A stretch of 64,000 bases of DNA from Streptomyces sp. NBC_00704. Its GTDB lineage: Bacteria; Actinomycetota; Actinomycetes; Streptomycetales; Streptomycetaceae. Below the pieces are notes generated by a model that saw nothing but the letters and a program-made list of their open reading frames with translations, ran no database searches and was not told where the DNA came from. Shown piece after piece: positions 7,693-16,043 of this stretch (position 1 is its first letter; every line of letters begins with the position of its first letter). The stretch lies in assembly GCF_036226605.1 (NCBI RefSeq), contig NZ_CP109000.1, positions 5,328,501 to 5,392,500 on the forward strand, read 5' to 3'. Position numbers and translations under genes: made by a program.

Positions 7693-8276
7693 GCGACGGC
7701 GCCGCCCTCGCCGGGGCGGACGGCGCACCGCGCTGCCCGTGGGCCCTGTCCACCCCGGACTACGTGACGTACCACGACGAGGAGTGGGGCCGCCCGGTCC
7801 ACGGCGACGACGCGCTCTTCGAACGCCTCAGCCTGGAGGCCTTCCAGTCGGGCCTGTCCTGGATCACGATCCTGCGCCGCCGCGCCGGCTTCCGCGCCGC
7901 GTTCGCCGGCTTCGAGATCGCCTCGGTCGCCCTCTTCACCGACGAGGACCGCGCCCGCCTCCTGGCCGACCCCGGCATCATCCGCAACCGCGCCAAGGTC
8001 GACGCCACGCTCGCCAACGCGCGCGTGCTCGCCGAGTGGGCGCCGGGCGACCTGGACGAGCTGATCTGGTCCCACGCCCCCGACCCGGCCGGCCGGCCCG
8101 CGCCGCAGACCCTGGCGGACGTCCCCGCCGTCACGGACGAGTCGACGGCCCTGTCGAAGGCGCTCAAGAAGCGGGGCCTGCGCTTCGTCGGGCCGACGAC
8201 GGCGTACGCGCTGATGCAGGCATGCGGCCTGGTCAACGACCACCTGGCGGCATGCGCCCGCCGAAACGCCCCCTGA
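7689..8276 (+). CDS. tag: DNA-3-methyladenine glycosylase I
   Basis: A 195-residue base-excision repair enzyme removing 3-methyladenine. The TagA family pattern is clear: RCPWAL, YHDEEWGRPVHGDDALFERL, LEAFQSGLSWITILRRR, then a helix-hairpin-helix region and GLRFVGPTTAYALMQACGLVNDH. The glutamate in HDEEWG and the Trp/Tyr residues line the base pocket in the family. The zinc-binding C-terminus of E. coli Tag is partly retained: a cysteine in PRCPWA, a histidine in VNDH and a cysteine in LAACARR. GTG at 7689 overlaps the preceding stop. Confidence 0.93.
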   Translation: MSDGAALAGADGAPRCPWALSTPDYVTYHDEEWGRPVHGDDALFERLSLEAFQSGLSWITILRRRAGFRAAFAGFEIASVALFTDEDRARLLADPGIIRNRAKVDATLANARVLAEWAPGDLDELIWSHAPDPAGRPAPQTLADVPAVTDESTALSKALKKRGLRFVGPTTAYALMQACGLVNDHLAACARRNAP

Positions 8277-8352
8277 ACCCCTGAGCGGGCGGACGGCCGG
8301 GCCACCGCCCCTTCACGCCCGCACGACGTGCACACACGCACACGCACGCCTT

Positions 8353-8380
8353 GCCGCGCGCGGGCCCGCCCGCGCGCGGC
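8353..8380. terminator. Bidirectional terminator hairpin (tag / enoyl-CoA hydratase)
   Basis: Perfect 12-bp inverted repeat (8353-8364 with 8369-8380) and a 4-nt loop, between two convergent stops. Confidence 0.75.
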
Positions 8381-8397
8381 GGCGACGGCGTTCCGGC

Positions 8398-9189
8398 TCA
8401 GCGGCCCAGATACTTCGGGGTCTCCTTCTGGACGAACGCCCGCACCGCGATCGCGTGGTCCTCGGAGGCCCCCGCCCGCGTCTGGAGCGCGTCCTCCTTG
8501 TCCAGCGTCTCGGAGAGGCTGTGCGCCGATCCGTACGCCACGGCCTCCTTGATCGCCGCGTACGCCACCGTCGGCCCCGCGGCGAGCGCCCGGGCCACCT
8601 TCTCCGCCTCCGCGCGCAGCGCGTCCGCCGGCACGACCCGGTTGGCGATGCCCAGCTCGTACGCCTCCTGCGCCTTGATGTTGCGGGGGAAGAGCAGCAG
8701 GTCGGTGGCGCGGCCCGGACCGATCACCCGGGGCAGCGTCCACGAGACGCCCGAGTCGGCGGTGAGCGCGACCCCCGCGAACGAGGTGTTGAAGGACGCC
8801 GTCTCGGACACGACGCGGTAGTCCGCGGCCAGCGCGAAGCCGAAGCCGGCGCCCGCGGCCACGCCGTTCACCGCGGCCACCACCGGCTTCGGCGCCTCCG
8901 TCAGCGCCCGCACGATCGGGTTGTAGTGCTCCGAGACCGTGCTCATGACCTGCTTCGACCCCTCGGCCAGCAGTCCGATGTGCTCCTTCAGGTCCTGCCC
9001 CACGCAGAACGCGCGTTCGCCGGCGGCGGTCAGCAGCACGGCCCGTACGGCGTCGTCGGCCGCGGCGGCCCGCACCGCGTCCCGGAGGGCGACCTTGGTC
9101 GCGACGTTCAGCGCGTTCATCGCCTCGGGGCGGTTCAGCGTGATCGTCGCGAGCCCGTCACTCACCTCGTAGAGCACGGTGTCGACCAT
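8398..9189 (-). CDS. Enoyl-CoA hydratase/isomerase family protein
   Basis: A 263-residue crotonase-fold protein. The first oxyanion-hole segment is GERAFCVGQDLKEH, the second is AVNGVAAGAGFGFALAADYRV. The usual first catalytic glutamate position in the ADYRV-TASFNTSFAGVALTADSG region is occupied by alanine or threonine. An aspartate follows in ADSGVSW, an arrangement seen in PaaG-like and isomerase-type members. The exact reaction (hydration, isomerisation or ring opening) therefore cannot be assigned. The start ATG at 9189 has a GGAGGGG site 7 nt upstream. Confidence 0.88.
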   Translation of the reverse strand: MVDTVLYEVSDGLATITLNRPEAMNALNVATKVALRDAVRAAAADDAVRAVLLTAAGERAFCVGQDLKEHIGLLAEGSKQVMSTVSEHYNPIVRALTEAPKPVVAAVNGVAAGAGFGFALAADYRVVSETASFNTSFAGVALTADSGVSWTLPRVIGPGRATDLLLFPRNIKAQEAYELGIANRVVPADALRAEAEKVARALAAGPTVAYAAIKEAVAYGSAHSLSETLDKEDALQTRAGASEDHAIAVRAFVQKETPKYLGR

Positions 9190-9566
9190 GGCGTTTCCCC
9201 TCCGTGTCGCGTCCGGGACGCCCTACTGGCCGGTACGTCCCCTGTACGGGACAGCATGGCGGAGATCACCGCCCGGGGACCGGACCCGACGTGTGACCTG
9301 CGTCAAAGAATTCCGGACGGATTCCGGCGCCCGGAAGCGTGTGCGGCGGCGCAGTATCGCAGCCACATCGCCGAATTGAGTGGTTTTGCTCGCGCGCGTT
9401 GCCCAAGCGATGCCGACCGATGTTGGTCATCGGGTCCTGAGATGCGGGATAATGGCCTGGAAGCAATGTGTTCGATGCCGGTGCCGCGGATCCCACGCTG
9501 GATCGCGGCTGCCCTCCACGGGCCGTCGGCTTTGGCGATGAGCTGGTTTCAGGAAGGGGAACGAGC
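9190..9566. promoter_or_regulatory. Divergent promoter region between enoyl-CoA hydratase and DUF3117
   Basis: A 377-bp non-coding stretch. On the minus strand a TAGGGC hexamer near 9224..9219 could serve the hydratase gene. On the plus strand GATAAT at 9448-9453 is a possible -10 for the DUF3117 gene, with TTGGTC at 9423-9428 as a weak -35 (spacing 19, longer than usual). From 9300 to 9460 composition is more AT-rich than the surroundings. No open frame here looks coding. Confidence 0.35.
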
Positions 9567-9734
9567 ATGGCGGCCATGAAGCCGCGAACGGGTGATGGCC
9601 CGCTCGAGGTGACCAAGGAGGGGCGGGGCATCGTCATGCGCGTTCCGCTCGAAGGCGGCGGGCGGCTCGTCGTCGAGCTGACCCCTGACGAGGCCGACGC
9701 GCTCGGCGACGCCCTGAAGAAGGTCGTCGGCTGA
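9567..9734 (+). CDS. DUF3117 protein
   Basis: A 55-residue protein, KPRTGDGPLEVTKEGRGIVM followed by RVPLEGGGRLVVELTPDEADALGDALKKVVG. It matches the very short, highly conserved actinobacterial DUF3117 family (Rv1211 sits in the same place after tagA). Predicted fold is a small beta-rich unit ending in an amphipathic helix. Function is unknown. The start ATG at 9567 is preceded by AGGAAGGGGAACGAGC. Confidence 0.9.
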   Translation: MAAMKPRTGDGPLEVTKEGRGIVMRVPLEGGGRLVVELTPDEADALGDALKKVVG

Positions 9735-9761
9735 CGCGAAGCGACCCTGCACCGTCGATCG

Positions 9762-9787
9762 CTCCGGCGTCCTTCTGGGCGCCGGGG
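9762..9787. terminator. Terminator hairpin between DUF3117 and the methyltransferase
   Basis: 8-bp stem (9762-9769 with 9780-9787, one G-T pair) and 10-nt loop, followed by the T-rich stretch ttgtctttcc. It lies between convergent genes. Confidence 0.45.
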
Positions 9788-9872
9788 CGGTTGTCTTTCC
9801 GGCGGTTCTCCGGGTCCGCGGCGGCCGTCCGGCCCGAAAGGCCCAACGCCGGGGCCCGGACCTCTCAGCGCT

Positions 9873-10505
9873 TCAGCGCTTGACCGCGCACAGGAGCCCG
9901 TCGCCCACCGGCAGCAGCGACGTCACCAGCTCCTGGCTCTCGCGCACCGCCCGCAGCAGCTCCCGGATGCGTATGACCTCCGTGGGCTGCGGCCCCGAGT
10001 CCACCGTGCGGCCGTTGGCGAAGACGCCCTCGAAGACGACCAGCCCGCCCGGACGCAGCAGGCGCAACGATTCAGCGAGGTACTCCAGCAGCTCCAGCCG
10101 GTCGCCGTCGCAGAAGACCAGGTCGTAGCCGGAGTCCGCGAGCCGGGGCAGGACGTCCAGCGCGCGGCCGGGGATGAAGCGGGCCCGGTTGCTGGCGAAC
10201 CCGCAGGCGCGGAACGCCTGCCGGGCGAACTGCTGGTGCTCCGGCTCCGGGTCCACGGTCGTCAGGACGCCGTCCGGGCGCATTCCGTGCAGCAGGTGGA
10301 TCCCGGAGACGCCGGTGCCGGTGCCGATCTCGGCGACCGCCTTCGCGTCCACGGTGGCGGCGAGCATCCGCAGCGCGGCGCCCGTGCTGGGCGACACCGA
10401 GCGCAGCCCTGCCTCACGGGCCCGGTCGCGGGCCCAGCGCAGCGCTTCGTCCTCGGCGGCATAGGCGTCGGCGAACGCCCAGCTTGCCTGCCGGTTGCCG
10501 GTAAT
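9873..10505 (-). CDS. SAM-dependent O-methyltransferase, probable ATT start
   Basis: A class I methyltransferase of about 210 residues corresponding to Rv1220c beside sigE. SAM-binding motif I is AVAEIGTGTGVSGIHLL, motif II TTVDPEPEHQQFARQAF, and DLVFCDGDRLELLEYL carries the metal/substrate acidic cluster of the catechol-O-methyltransferase-like family. GTG at 10397 would remove the N-terminal helices TGNRQASWAFADAYAAEDEA that the family uses for substrate binding. No ATG, GTG or TTG exists upstream in frame. An ATT at 10505 lies 6 nt behind GGAG of an AGGAGAGG ribosome-binding site and restores the full N-terminus, so I place the start there. Substrate unknown. Confidence 0.85.
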   Translation of the reverse strand: MTGNRQASWAFADAYAAEDEALRWARDRAREAGLRSVSPSTGAALRMLAATVDAKAVAEIGTGTGVSGIHLLHGMRPDGVLTTVDPEPEHQQFARQAFRACGFASNRARFIPGRALDVLPRLADSGYDLVFCDGDRLELLEYLAESLRLLRPGGLVVFEGVFANGRTVDSGPQPTEVIRIRELLRAVRESQELVTSLLPVGDGLLCAVKR

Positions 10506-10558
10506 GACCCTCTCCTGTCCCCGTGGTTGCCTGGGCGTGACTGTATCCGTTGGCGCCG

Positions 10559-10584
10559 GGAACCCGCAGATGGGACCGGGCGTT
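10559..10584 (+). promoter_or_regulatory. ECF-type promoter upstream of sigE (GGAAC-N17-CGTT)
   Basis: GGAAC at 10559-10563 and CGTT at 10581-10584 with 17 bp between, equivalently GGAAC-N18-GTT. This matches the consensus of group-4 sigma factors such as mycobacterial SigE and SigH and Streptomyces SigR. The position suggests autoregulation of the sigma factor. Confidence 0.6.
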
Positions 10585-10594
10585 TGAAGGGGTG

Positions 10595-10619
10595 GGAACG
10601 ACTACGGGGGGACACGGTT
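10595..10619 (+). promoter_or_regulatory. Second, weaker ECF-type promoter upstream of sigE
   Basis: GGAAC at 10595-10599, 17 bp, then GTT at 10617-10619. The C before GTT is absent, so the match is poorer than the copy 36 bp upstream. Confidence 0.35.
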
Positions 10620-10734
10620 GGATCACGACGTGGGACAGGGCGCCGAGCAAGTGCTGACGCAGCCGCATGAGCCGTGTCAGCCCACATCAATTTCTCGTAA
10701 AACCGCTTATCCGGAGCTAACGGGCGAGGTGGCT

Positions 10735-11520
10735 ATGGTAGGGGCTCCACTGGACACCACCAATGCCGACAGGGGAGGTGCGGCCGCGCCTGTGGATCGG
10801 GGAGGAGTGCTGCGGCGCTTTCTCGGATCGGCAGTCAGGCCGAAATCCGTGAACGACACCGCTGCTGACCCCAGCCACTCCGCCGGCATCGCCGTCGGCC
10901 CAGCCCAGACCGCGACCTTCACCACCGACGCGGACGGGCAGGCGTGGACTCCGCCCACGTGGGAGGAGATCGTCAGCATGCACAGCGGCCGGGTCTACCG
11001 GCTCGCCTACCGGCTGACCGGCAACCAGCACGACGCCGAGGACCTCACGCAGGAGGTCTTCGTCCGCGTCTTCCGTTCCCTGTCGACGTACACGCCGGGC
11101 ACCTTCGAGGGCTGGCTGCACCGCATCACGACCAATCTCTTCCTGGACATGGTCCGCCGCAAGCAGCGCATCCGCTTCGACGCGCTCGGCGACGACGCGG
11201 CCGAGCGGCTGCCCAGCAAGGAGCCCAGCCCGCAGCAGGTCTTCAACGACGCCCACTTCGACGCGGACGTCCAGCAGGCCCTCGACACCCTCGCGCCCGA
11301 GTTCCGCGCCGCGGTCGTGCTGTGCGACATCGAGGGGCTCTCCTACGAGGAGATCGCCGCGACCCTCGGCGTCAAGCTCGGCACGGTCCGCTCGCGCATC
11401 CACCGCGGCCGCTCCCAACTGCGCAAGGCCCTCGCGCACCGTGCGCCCGAGGCGCGCGCCGGACGCAGCTCCTTCGTGGCCCGTGTGCCCGCACTGGGAG
11501 GAGGGGGCGCGACCGCGTGA
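10735..11520 (+). CDS. sigE: ECF RNA polymerase sigma factor, SigE (Rv1221) type
   Basis: A 261-residue group-4 sigma factor. An N-terminal extension of about 75 residues precedes region 2 (HSGRVYRLAYRLTGNQHDAEDLTQEVFVRVFRSL), which binds core polymerase and the -10. Region 4 is DTLAPEFRAAVVLCDIEGLSYEEIAATLGVKLGTVRSRIHRGRSQLRKAL, with its helix-turn-helix on the -35. The order methyltransferase/sigma/anti-sigma/HtrA/TatB equals the sigE locus of mycobacteria, where SigE answers envelope stress. It should not be confused with the unrelated SigE of S. coelicolor near cseABC. ATG 10735 follows GAGGTGG; an in-frame GTG at 10618 has no better site. Two ECF promoters lie upstream. Confidence 0.92.
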   Translation: MVGAPLDTTNADRGGAAAPVDRGGVLRRFLGSAVRPKSVNDTAADPSHSAGIAVGPAQTATFTTDADGQAWTPPTWEEIVSMHSGRVYRLAYRLTGNQHDAEDLTQEVFVRVFRSLSTYTPGTFEGWLHRITTNLFLDMVRRKQRIRFDALGDDAAERLPSKEPSPQQVFNDAHFDADVQQALDTLAPEFRAAVVLCDIEGLSYEEIAATLGVKLGTVRSRIHRGRSQLRKALAHRAPEARAGRSSFVARVPALGGGGATA

Positions 11521-12506
11521 GTGGATCCCGACACGACGCAACCGAGCGGCTCCTCGCGGAGCAGCACCTCGGCGACCGGCTCTCGGCCCTGGTGGACGGC
11601 GAGCTCGGTCACGACACCCGCGAACGCGTGCTCGCCCACCTGGCGACCTGCGCGAAGTGCAAGACGGAGGTCGACGCGCAGCGCCGACTGAAGAACGTCT
11701 TCGCCGAGGTCGCCCCGCCGACCCCCTCCGAAAGCTTCCTCGCCCGCCTTCAGGGCCTCCCCGCCGGAGGTGACTCCGACGGCCGTGGCACGCCGCTGGG
11801 CGGGGGAGGCTTCGCCGACTCCGTCTTCGGAACGAGGGGCACGAGACGGGACGAGCCGTTCGAGTTCGGCTATGTGCCGGCCCGGCACCACGGCTCCGTC
11901 CTCTCGCCCGCCTCGGACCGCGGCTTCCGCATCCACCCCGTCGGCCGCGCCGGCGACCGGCACGACACCGAGCGGTCGCGGGGCATGCGGTTCGCGTTCG
12001 TCGCCGCCGGCGCGGTGTCGCTGGCCGCGATCGCACTGGGCGGCATGACCGGCGTCGCCCCCGTCGACACGACCGCGGACGGCCGGGCCGGTTCCGGCTC
12101 GGGCAGCAACGTGCTCCCGGCACGCACTCCCGGCACGGGCTCCGTGGCCGCGGAGAACCAACGCCGCCGGGCCGCGAGCCCCCTGCTCTCCCAGGGCGGA
12201 CAACTCGGCGGCACCCCGACCGCCCCGACCGAGGTGTCCGCGCCGCTGCTGCCGGGGATGCCCGTCCAGCCCGGCGGCCCGGTCGAACAGGCCCTGCACC
12301 GACTGACCACGCCCATGGTCGCCGGAGCCGCGGTGATGTCTCCGCTGATACGTCCCCTCGGCACGAACTCGCCGGTCTCGCTGAGCGCCTGGAGCGGCAG
12401 CGGCCCCAAGTTCACCGGTCCCGGTCTGCTCGCCGCACCCGTCCCTCTCACCACGTCCGCTCCCAGCCCCACTTCTGCCCTCCCTCAGGGGCGGCACACC
12501 CGCTGA
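11517..12506 (+). CDS. rseA: Anti-sigma factor with zinc-binding (ZAS) domain, RseA type
   Basis: A 329-residue membrane protein that should hold the sigma factor inactive. The N-terminal ZAS domain shows H41-x3-C45-x2-C48 (LAHLATCAKC) after LSALVDGELGHDTRERV, the sigma-binding helical unit. A linker of about 100 residues is followed by one membrane segment around residues 157-179 (RFAFVAAGAVSLAAIALGG). The extracytoplasmic part is Pro/Ser/Thr-rich. GTG 11517 overlaps the sigma-factor stop (GTGA), so translation is coupled and stoichiometry linked. The mycobacterial RseA is zinc-dependent and removed by phosphorylation-triggered proteolysis; whether that holds here is not visible. Confidence 0.9.
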   Translation: MSGSRHDATERLLAEQHLGDRLSALVDGELGHDTRERVLAHLATCAKCKTEVDAQRRLKNVFAEVAPPTPSESFLARLQGLPAGGDSDGRGTPLGGGGFADSVFGTRGTRRDEPFEFGYVPARHHGSVLSPASDRGFRIHPVGRAGDRHDTERSRGMRFAFVAAGAVSLAAIALGGMTGVAPVDTTADGRAGSGSGSNVLPARTPGTGSVAAENQRRRAASPLLSQGGQLGGTPTAPTEVSAPLLPGMPVQPGGPVEQALHRLTTPMVAGAAVMSPLIRPLGTNSPVSLSAWSGSGPKFTGPGLLAAPVPLTTSAPSPTSALPQGRHTR

Positions 12507-12656
12507 CCGTCTCCTGCGCCGCGCCCGGCGAACCTGGTTGAATCGCGGTGGACCGCGTCCTGCCAGGCAGCCGGGCGCGACGGCGAAGTACGCCGGGCAG
12601 GGCCGGGGGAGTGCCACCGGTTCGACGCCGCGGTCGGCTCGACTGGGGGAGAGAGC

Positions 12657-15137
12657 GTGGACGAGGGGAAGCCCACGAGGGCGAAGTGGTGGAGCCTGCC
12701 CCGGCAGCAGCCATCACCGGCACGCCGGAGCCCCGAGGACCAGGACCAGGACCAACAGGACCAGGGGCAGGATCAGGACCAACAGGGTCGGGCCCAGGAC
12801 CAAGGCCAGGACCAGGACGGGGGCCGGGACCGGGCCGACAGCACCCTGAGCGAGCCGGCCGGCTCGGAGCACGGCGGGACTGACGGCGACTTCGAACTCC
12901 CCCGCCCGAACAGCGCCCCGCGCGACACCGGCGCGCCCGCAGCCCCGGCCGGCGCCGCGCCGGAACCGGAGCCGACGACTCCGTCACCCGCCGCAGCCCC
13001 CGCCTCCACCCCCGCTCCGCCCGCCTCCGGCGACGGCGGCGGGAGTGAGAGTTGGGAGAACGGGGAGAGGGGGGAGAGCGGGGCGAGCGGGAGTGACGGT
13101 GACTACGAACTGCGCCGTCCGGCGACCGCCCCCGAGCCGGGCGTCGGCCGGCACACGGATATCCCGGACGCCGACGAGACCCCGGAGCGACCCCGCACCT
13201 CCCCGGCTTGCCATCCCCGCGATTCCCAGGATCCCCGCGACCCCCTGAACGCCGTCGCAGGCGAGGGCGGAGGCGAAGACTCGGGCGCGGGCGAAGGGGC
13301 AGGTGCAGGCGAAGCCGCGGGCGAAGGCACAGGCGCGGGGGAGCGGCGGGGTGGGCCGTTGCACGATCCCGACCCGTACAGCACGCCGCCGTACGGGGAG
13401 CCCGGCCCCTGGGCGCCCGCACCCCCGGTGCAGCACCCGGCGGTCGCGCCCCTGCCCGTCGCACCGCCGCCCGGAAACGCGTCCCAGACCGCCGGAGCCG
13501 CCGCCCCACCCCACGCGGCCCCGTCCGACGCGGCCCCGTCCGACGCGGCCGCGCCCCACCCGGCCGCACATCCCGCGGGCCCGGAGACGCAGCCGGGACC
13601 CCTGCTCGGAGCCCTGTTCCCCGCGCCTTCCCCCATTCCCACTCCCGCGCCCGGCCCCGCGCTCCCCTCCCAGCCCGCTGCCCCCGGGCTCCCCTCCCAG
13701 CCCGCTGCCCCCGCGCTCCCCTCCCAGCCCGCTGCACCCACGCCCCCCTCTTCGCCCGCGCTCCCTTCCTCGTCCACGCTCCCTTCGTCGCCCACGCCTC
13801 CTTCCTCGTCCACGCCTCCTTCGTCGCCCACGCCTCCTTCCGCGTCCGCGCCCGTCGCCTCGGCAGCCCTGCCGGTGTCACCTGTCCCCGGCTCTTCCTC
13901 TCCGCAGGCCGTCGGTCTCGCCCCCGCGGACCCCTGGCTGCGTTACGACCCCTGGTCGGCGTCTCCGTTCGGCGGTTCCGGGAGGGCGGGGTCCGCGGGC
14001 GAGGAGTCCGGCGGGGCGCGAGAGCGGCGCCGGCGGGTGCGCAGGAGGCTGGTCGGCGGCGCGCTGGCCGTGGCCCTCGTCTCCGGCGGGCTGGGCGGAG
14101 CCGTCGGCGCCTACCTGGAGCGCAACGGCGGGCTCCGCCCGATCCGGCTGCCGCAGGCGTCCGCGGATCCCGGGCGGCCCGCCGAGGGGGTGGCCGGGAT
14201 CGCCGCGAGGGCCCTGCCCGGCGTGGTCACCCTGCACGTCAGCGGCGGCGGCCGGTCGGGCACGGGCACGGGATTCGTCCTCGACTCCCTCGGCTACATC
14301 CTCACCAACAACCACGTCGTCGAGTCCGCCAAGGGCGGCGGCGGGATATCCGTCGTCTTCGAGGGCGGGAAGACCGTCGCGGCGGAGGTCGTCGGCCGGG
14401 ACAGCGGCTACGACCTCGCCGTGGTGCGGGTGACCGGGGTGAAGGGCCTCAGGCCGCTCTACCTCGGCAACTCCGACGACGTCCGGGTCGGCGACCCCGT
14501 GGTCGCCATCGGCGCGCCCTTCGACCTGGAGGGCACCGTCACCTCCGGCATCATCAGCGCCAGGGAGCGGCCCGTCGTCGCCGGAGGCGGCAGCGGCGAC
14601 GCGAGCGACGTCTCGTACGTGGACGCCCTCCAGACCGACGCGCCGATCAATCCCGGCAACTCCGGCGGCCCCCTCCTCGACGCCCGGGGGTGGGTCATCG
14701 GCGTCAACTCCGCCATCCGGTCCGGCTCCGACGGCGTCGACGGGACCGACGCCCAGGGCGGGTCGGTCGGACTGGGCTTCGCCATCCCGATCAACCAGGG
14801 CAAACGCGTGGCCGAGGAGCTGATCAACACCGGCCGGGCGACGCACCCGGTCATCGGCGTCAGCCTGGACATGGACTACGCCGGGGACGGCGCGCGGGTC
14901 AGTGCCACGGGCGCCGACGGCAAAGCGCCGGTCACGCCGGGCGGGCCGGGCGACCGGGCCGGGATCAGGGCCGGCGACGTCATCACCGGGGTCGACGGCC
15001 GCCGCGTCCACACGGGCGGGGAGCTGATCGTCAGGACCCGCTCCCACCGCCCCGGCGACCGCCTGGAGCTGACGGTGGAGCGTGCGGGGCGGGAGCGCAC
15101 GCTCACCCTGGTCCTCGGTTCCTCGGGCGGCGGCTGA
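12657..15137 (+). CDS. htrA: HtrA/DegP-like serine protease with long disordered N-terminal arm
   Basis: An 826-residue membrane-anchored trypsin-like protease. Residues 1 to about 460 are disordered: Gln/Asp repeats near 28-60, then acidic and Pro/Ala/Ser-rich blocks. One membrane segment lies near 465-487 (RLVGGALAVALVSGGLGGAVGAY). The protease domain begins near 511 with the triad H553 (TNNHVV), D586 (GYDLAVV) and S669 (NPGNSGGP). A PDZ domain follows from about 710 (PVIGVSLDMD, AGIRAGDVITGVDG). The cytosolic arm is several times longer than in usual HtrA proteins. It is downstream of the sigma/anti-sigma pair and probably part of its envelope-stress output. The GTG start at 12657 follows GGGGGAGAGAGC. 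Confidence 0.93.
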   Translation: MDEGKPTRAKWWSLPRQQPSPARRSPEDQDQDQQDQGQDQDQQGRAQDQGQDQDGGRDRADSTLSEPAGSEHGGTDGDFELPRPNSAPRDTGAPAAPAGAAPEPEPTTPSPAAAPASTPAPPASGDGGGSESWENGERGESGASGSDGDYELRRPATAPEPGVGRHTDIPDADETPERPRTSPACHPRDSQDPRDPLNAVAGEGGGEDSGAGEGAGAGEAAGEGTGAGERRGGPLHDPDPYSTPPYGEPGPWAPAPPVQHPAVAPLPVAPPPGNASQTAGAAAPPHAAPSDAAPSDAAAPHPAAHPAGPETQPGPLLGALFPAPSPIPTPAPGPALPSQPAAPGLPSQPAAPALPSQPAAPTPPSSPALPSSSTLPSSPTPPSSSTPPSSPTPPSASAPVASAALPVSPVPGSSSPQAVGLAPADPWLRYDPWSASPFGGSGRAGSAGEESGGARERRRRVRRRLVGGALAVALVSGGLGGAVGAYLERNGGLRPIRLPQASADPGRPAEGVAGIAARALPGVVTLHVSGGGRSGTGTGFVLDSLGYILTNNHVVESAKGGGGISVVFEGGKTVAAEVVGRDSGYDLAVVRVTGVKGLRPLYLGNSDDVRVGDPVVAIGAPFDLEGTVTSGIISARERPVVAGGGSGDASDVSYVDALQTDAPINPGNSGGPLLDARGWVIGVNSAIRSGSDGVDGTDAQGGSVGLGFAIPINQGKRVAEELINTGRATHPVIGVSLDMDYAGDGARVSATGADGKAPVTPGGPGDRAGIRAGDVITGVDGRRVHTGGELIVRTRSHRPGDRLELTVERAGRERTLTLVLGSSGGG
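12739..12826 (+). repeat. CAGGAC-type tandem repeats inside htrA
   Basis: Imperfect in-frame copies of the hexamer caggac and relatives encode a run of Gln-Asp dipeptides (DQDQDQQDQ-like) in the cytosolic arm of HtrA. The copy number is likely variable between strains. Confidence 0.75.
13669..13850 (+). repeat. Proline-rich tandem repeats inside htrA
   Basis: Two adjacent arrays. Near 13669-13740 a 24-bp unit encodes LPSQPAAP three times. Near 13740-13850 an 18-bp unit encodes PPSSPT and variants. Both keep the reading frame. Confidence 0.75.
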
Positions 15138-15418
15138 GGTGAGGTGAGGTGAGGTTGCTGAGGCGGCCGCGGGTCCGCCGGCTCCGCCCCCCCCGGCTGC
15201 GCCGATTGCCGCAAACGTCACAGGTCGGGCCACGAAATCCGGTGCCGGCAGGCAAACAACGCGGAAAACCGGCCGGGTACACCCACTCGGAGGCCTCGGG
15301 GCAGTACCGGTCGGACAGGTGCGACAGGTACCGTGGGACCGGCCCGGGCCGCCGAGGACCCGCACTCGACCGCTGAGGGCCGAGGGCCGTGGGCCGCGGA
15401 CATCGCAAGGAGCTTCAG

Positions 15419-15865
15419 GTGTTCAATGACATAGGACCGCTCGAGCTGGTGACGATCATCGTCCTGGCCGTGCTCGTCTTCGGTCCGGACAAGCTCCCCA
15501 AGGTGATCCAGGACGTGATGCGCACCGTCCGGAAGATCCGCGAGTTCTCGGAGAGCGCCAAGGCGGACATCCGCAGCGAACTCGGCCCGGAGTTCAAGGA
15601 CTTCGAGTTCGAGGACCTCAACCCCAAGACGTTCATCCGCAAGCAGCTGGACAACGACGAGCTGGGGCTGAAGGAGATCCGCAACGGCTTCGACCTGAAG
15701 AAGGAGATGGCCGAGGTGACGGACGCGGTCCACAGCCGCGACACGGACACCCCCGCCGCTTCGGGTTCGACGGGCGCGTCGGGCGGCGCGCGCGTCGACA
15801 TGACCAAGCGTCCCGAGGAGCCGGGCGGGGACGACCGTCCGCCCTTCGACGCCGACGCCACCTGA
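15419..15865 (+). CDS. tatB: Sec-independent protein translocase subunit TatB
   Basis: A 148-residue component of the twin-arginine translocase. It has the classic layout: a short N-terminal membrane helix (IGPLELVTIIVLAVLVFGPDKLP), the conserved Glu and Pro of TatA/B proteins, an amphipathic helix (KVIQDVMRTVRKIREFSESAKADIR) and a charged disordered tail. The motif FGPDKLPKVIQD and the length favour TatB over TatA. It corresponds to Rv1224 after htrA. The GTG start at 15419 follows AAGGAGCTTCAG. The 281 bp upstream hold a TACCGT hexamer near 15329 as a possible own promoter and a GAGGT micro-repeat at 15137-15155. Confidence 0.92.
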   Translation: MFNDIGPLELVTIIVLAVLVFGPDKLPKVIQDVMRTVRKIREFSESAKADIRSELGPEFKDFEFEDLNPKTFIRKQLDNDELGLKEIRNGFDLKKEMAEVTDAVHSRDTDTPAASGSTGASGGARVDMTKRPEEPGGDDRPPFDADAT

Positions 15866-16043
15866 GCCACCTGGGCCGTCCGCGTCCCCCGATGTGAGGG
15901 GGCGCACGCTCCACGCGCCGGGTGGATTCCCGGCAGTCCGGAGCGGGGTGGCTATGCTGCCTGGTTGTTGTGCGGAGCGGACGAGTACGCCCGAAGGGGG
16001 GCGGGCCGGTCGCTCCGTCGAGAACGAGGAGGCGTCCGGGCAC

